This document shows positions 62,633 through 64,000 of a DNA stretch of 64,000 nt, piece by piece. The notes under the pieces are model-generated. The model did no database searches, was not told the DNA's origin, and saw only the letters and a list, made by a program, of their open reading frames with translations. This DNA is from JADJVL01 sp046331545 (lineage in GTDB: Bacteria; Acidobacteriota; Holophagae; Holophagales; Holophagaceae), in NCBI GenBank assembly GCA_046331545.1, contig JAXLQR010000002.1, positions 3,348,001 through 3,412,000 of the forward strand, in the 5' to 3' direction. Position 1 is the stretch's first letter. Each line of letters opens with the position of its first letter. The position numbers and the translations under genes are program-made.

Positions 62633-63913
62633 ATGACCTTCTCCCTGCTCATGCCTTCCTACAACCAGGCCCGTTACATCGGCGAGGCGGTGGACAGCGT
62701 CCTCGCCCAGACCGACCCGGACTGGGAGCTGCTGATCCTGGACAACAGCAGCGACGGCACGCCCGGGGTGATGGCGCGCTATACCGACCCGCGCATCCGG
62801 TTCACCCACATCCCCGAGCGGATGGACGTGGGCACCTGCCTCAATCGCATGCTCGCGGAGGCCAAGGGGCCCTTCTTCGCGTACCTCCACACCGACAACC
62901 GGCTCCTGCCCTGCTTCGTGGCGGAGCACCGGAAGGCCCTCCAGGCCCACCCCGGCGCCCTGGCGGTCTGCGACTACTGGGAGATCACCGAGGAGGGTTG
63001 CCGCCGGAAGCTGCGCCGCCGGCCGGAGCCCTTCCCCCTGGCGCGGCTCTTCAGCACCGACACCCTTGGCGTGCCCTTCGCCGCCAGCCTCGACCTCGCG
63101 CGCAAGGTCGGGGGCTTCTCCACCGACGACCTCGCCGACGACGTGCTCTTCGTCCTGAAGGCCGATGCCCACGGCCCCCGGGTGCATCTCCACCGTCCCC
63201 AGATGGAGTATCGGACGCACCCCGCCTCCCGCTTCCTCCAGGGCGGCCTCGACCGGGTGCAGCAGGCCATCCATCGCTCCGTGCTGCAGGCGGCGCGGGA
63301 GCGCCCGGCCGGGCTCCCCGATCCCTTCGCGGGCGGGCTGGACCATGCGCGCCGGCACGTGGCCGTGGCCTCCCGCATGGCCCGCATCCGCTGCGAGCGC
63401 CACCTCGCCGGCCTGGGCGGCGTGGACCCCGTCTGGATCAGCGGCACCGGCCCCGGCTCCTTCTGGATGGCCTGGGCCTGCGGCGAACTCCACCGCGCCG
63501 TGGCCGGCTTCGTAGACGCCACCGCCATCGGCGCCGAGAACCGCCTCCTGGGCCTCCCCATCCGGGACGAGCCGCCCCACGGCGCGCGGGTCCTCTACCC
63601 GCGCTCCAAGGGCCGCACCGGCGCCTCCCAGGCCCTCCGGTGGATGGTGAAGGGGCTGCCGCCCCTCGACCACAAGCTCAAGCGCCTGCCTGGCGACGTC
63701 ATGTCGGGTCTCCTCTGCCCCTTCCAGCTCCGGGATCCCGACGCCCAGGAGGTGTGGATCGCCGGGGAAGGGGCCCTGGCGGCCTATCTGGCCTATGGCG
63801 CGGAGCGCCTCGGCGGGGTGAGGGTGGCCGGCTTCGTTGGCGGGGACTCGCCCTGGCCGGCCCTGCCGGGCCGGACGGCCGCGCCCGGGGGGGCTGCGGT
63901 GTGGACGCTGTGA
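62633..63913 (+). CDS. Glycosyltransferase family 2
   Basis: 426 residues. The GT-A start SLLMPSYNQARYIGEAVDSVLAQTDPDWELLILDNSSDGT and the acidic metal-binding TDNRLL are typical. The C-terminal half (from about 250, RCERHLAGLGGVDPVWISGTG) is a second Rossmann-like domain unlike standard GT2, also with AGEGALAAYLAYGAERLGGV. It overlaps the next start (GTGA). Confidence 0.87.
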   Translation: MTFSLLMPSYNQARYIGEAVDSVLAQTDPDWELLILDNSSDGTPGVMARYTDPRIRFTHIPERMDVGTCLNRMLAEAKGPFFAYLHTDNRLLPCFVAEHRKALQAHPGALAVCDYWEITEEGCRRKLRRRPEPFPLARLFSTDTLGVPFAASLDLARKVGGFSTDDLADDVLFVLKADAHGPRVHLHRPQMEYRTHPASRFLQGGLDRVQQAIHRSVLQAARERPAGLPDPFAGGLDHARRHVAVASRMARIRCERHLAGLGGVDPVWISGTGPGSFWMAWACGELHRAVAGFVDATAIGAENRLLGLPIRDEPPHGARVLYPRSKGRTGASQALRWMVKGLPPLDHKLKRLPGDVMSGLLCPFQLRDPDAQEVWIAGEGALAAYLAYGAERLGGVRVAGFVGGDSPWPALPGRTAAPGGAAVWTL

Positions 63914-64000
63914 GGGCCGGGTCCGGGACCGCCGGCGGCGGGCCGGAGGCCTTTCCGCCGCTGCCCGAGGCGCCGCTGGTGTCCATCGTGATCTGCACCT
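63910..64000 (+). CDS. Glycosyltransferase, N terminus only (runs off window edge)
   Basis: GTG 63910 overlaps the preceding stop. Thirty codons are visible: a Gly/Pro-rich leader, then PLVSIVICT, the first strand of GT2 transferases. The assignment to family 2 rests on that strand and context; the rest lies outside. Confidence 0.6.
   Translation, partial: MRAGSGTAGGGPEAFPPLPEAPLVSIVICT

Overview
The window is a contiguous, very GC-rich bacterial chromosome segment with dense protein genes, many ATGA or GTGA start/stop overlaps and short gaps. Lipoprotein and Sec signals, LPS-type and nucleotide-sugar genes and a beta-barrel porin indicate a diderm. Gene content and style suggest the Holophagae branch of Acidobacteriota (Geothrix/Holophaga relatives). 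That placement is inference from gene flavour, not from a marker gene. No rRNA, tRNA, CRISPR array, insertion sequence or prophage was recognised.

Layout. 1-4.9 kb: the 3' part of a PAS histidine kinase, a double-domain M16 peptidase and a zinc-ribbon protein. 4.9-10.1 kb: an SCP2 protein, an ECF sigma/ChrR-type anti-sigma pair divergent from a DUF4331 protein, a small lipoprotein, a DUF4198 protein and a further lipoprotein. 10.2-11.6 kb: larE-larB for the nickel-pincer cofactor. 12.0-14.0 kb: asparagine synthetase preceded by a short Asn-rich leader ORF and an intrinsic terminator, the layout of a ribosome-mediated attenuator. 14.1-22.9 kb: kbl and tdh (threonine to glycine), separated by a von Willebrand A protein, a two-component system and a fibronectin-III lipoprotein, then a DUF1697 protein. 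23.0-32.6 kb: a potassium locus of porin, kdpF-A-B-C-D-E and two extra tiny membrane-protein ORFs. 32.7-36.2 kb: a lipoprotein, four 70-bp tandem hairpin repeats, then a tightly overlapping udk, rhodanese, NUDIX and threonine-dehydratase-like run. 36.2-36.8 kb: an intergenic block of perfect long palindromes with hexanucleotide tails.

36.8-47.3 kb: yajQ, an ATP-grasp-like protein, an APC permease, a polyprenyl synthase, an unknown, an M48 lipoprotein, hutU, two paralogous unknowns, ychJ, a TetR regulator under a 42-bp palindrome and a REC-PATAN protein. 47.4-53.6 kb: a frameshifted alpha/beta hydrolase, a hemerythrin-NfnA-NfnB fusion, a second block of the palindrome family, pyrD, an Ig-like lipoprotein and an orphan CoA-transferase beta subunit. 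53.7-64 kb: a secreted repeat protein, a HEAT-like/cyclophilin protein and a surface-polysaccharide cluster (two GT9, DUF2007, gmd, fcl, a GT1 and GT2 enzymes) that runs off the right edge.

The observations most worth following are the Asn-codon leader/terminator at asnB, the intergenic family of hairpins with constant bases but unrelated, perfectly paired upper stems and a 7-nt loop, the covarying 70-bp tandem hairpins before udk, the diiron hemerythrin fused to an electron-bifurcating transhydrogenase, and the small membrane ORFs inside the kdp operon.
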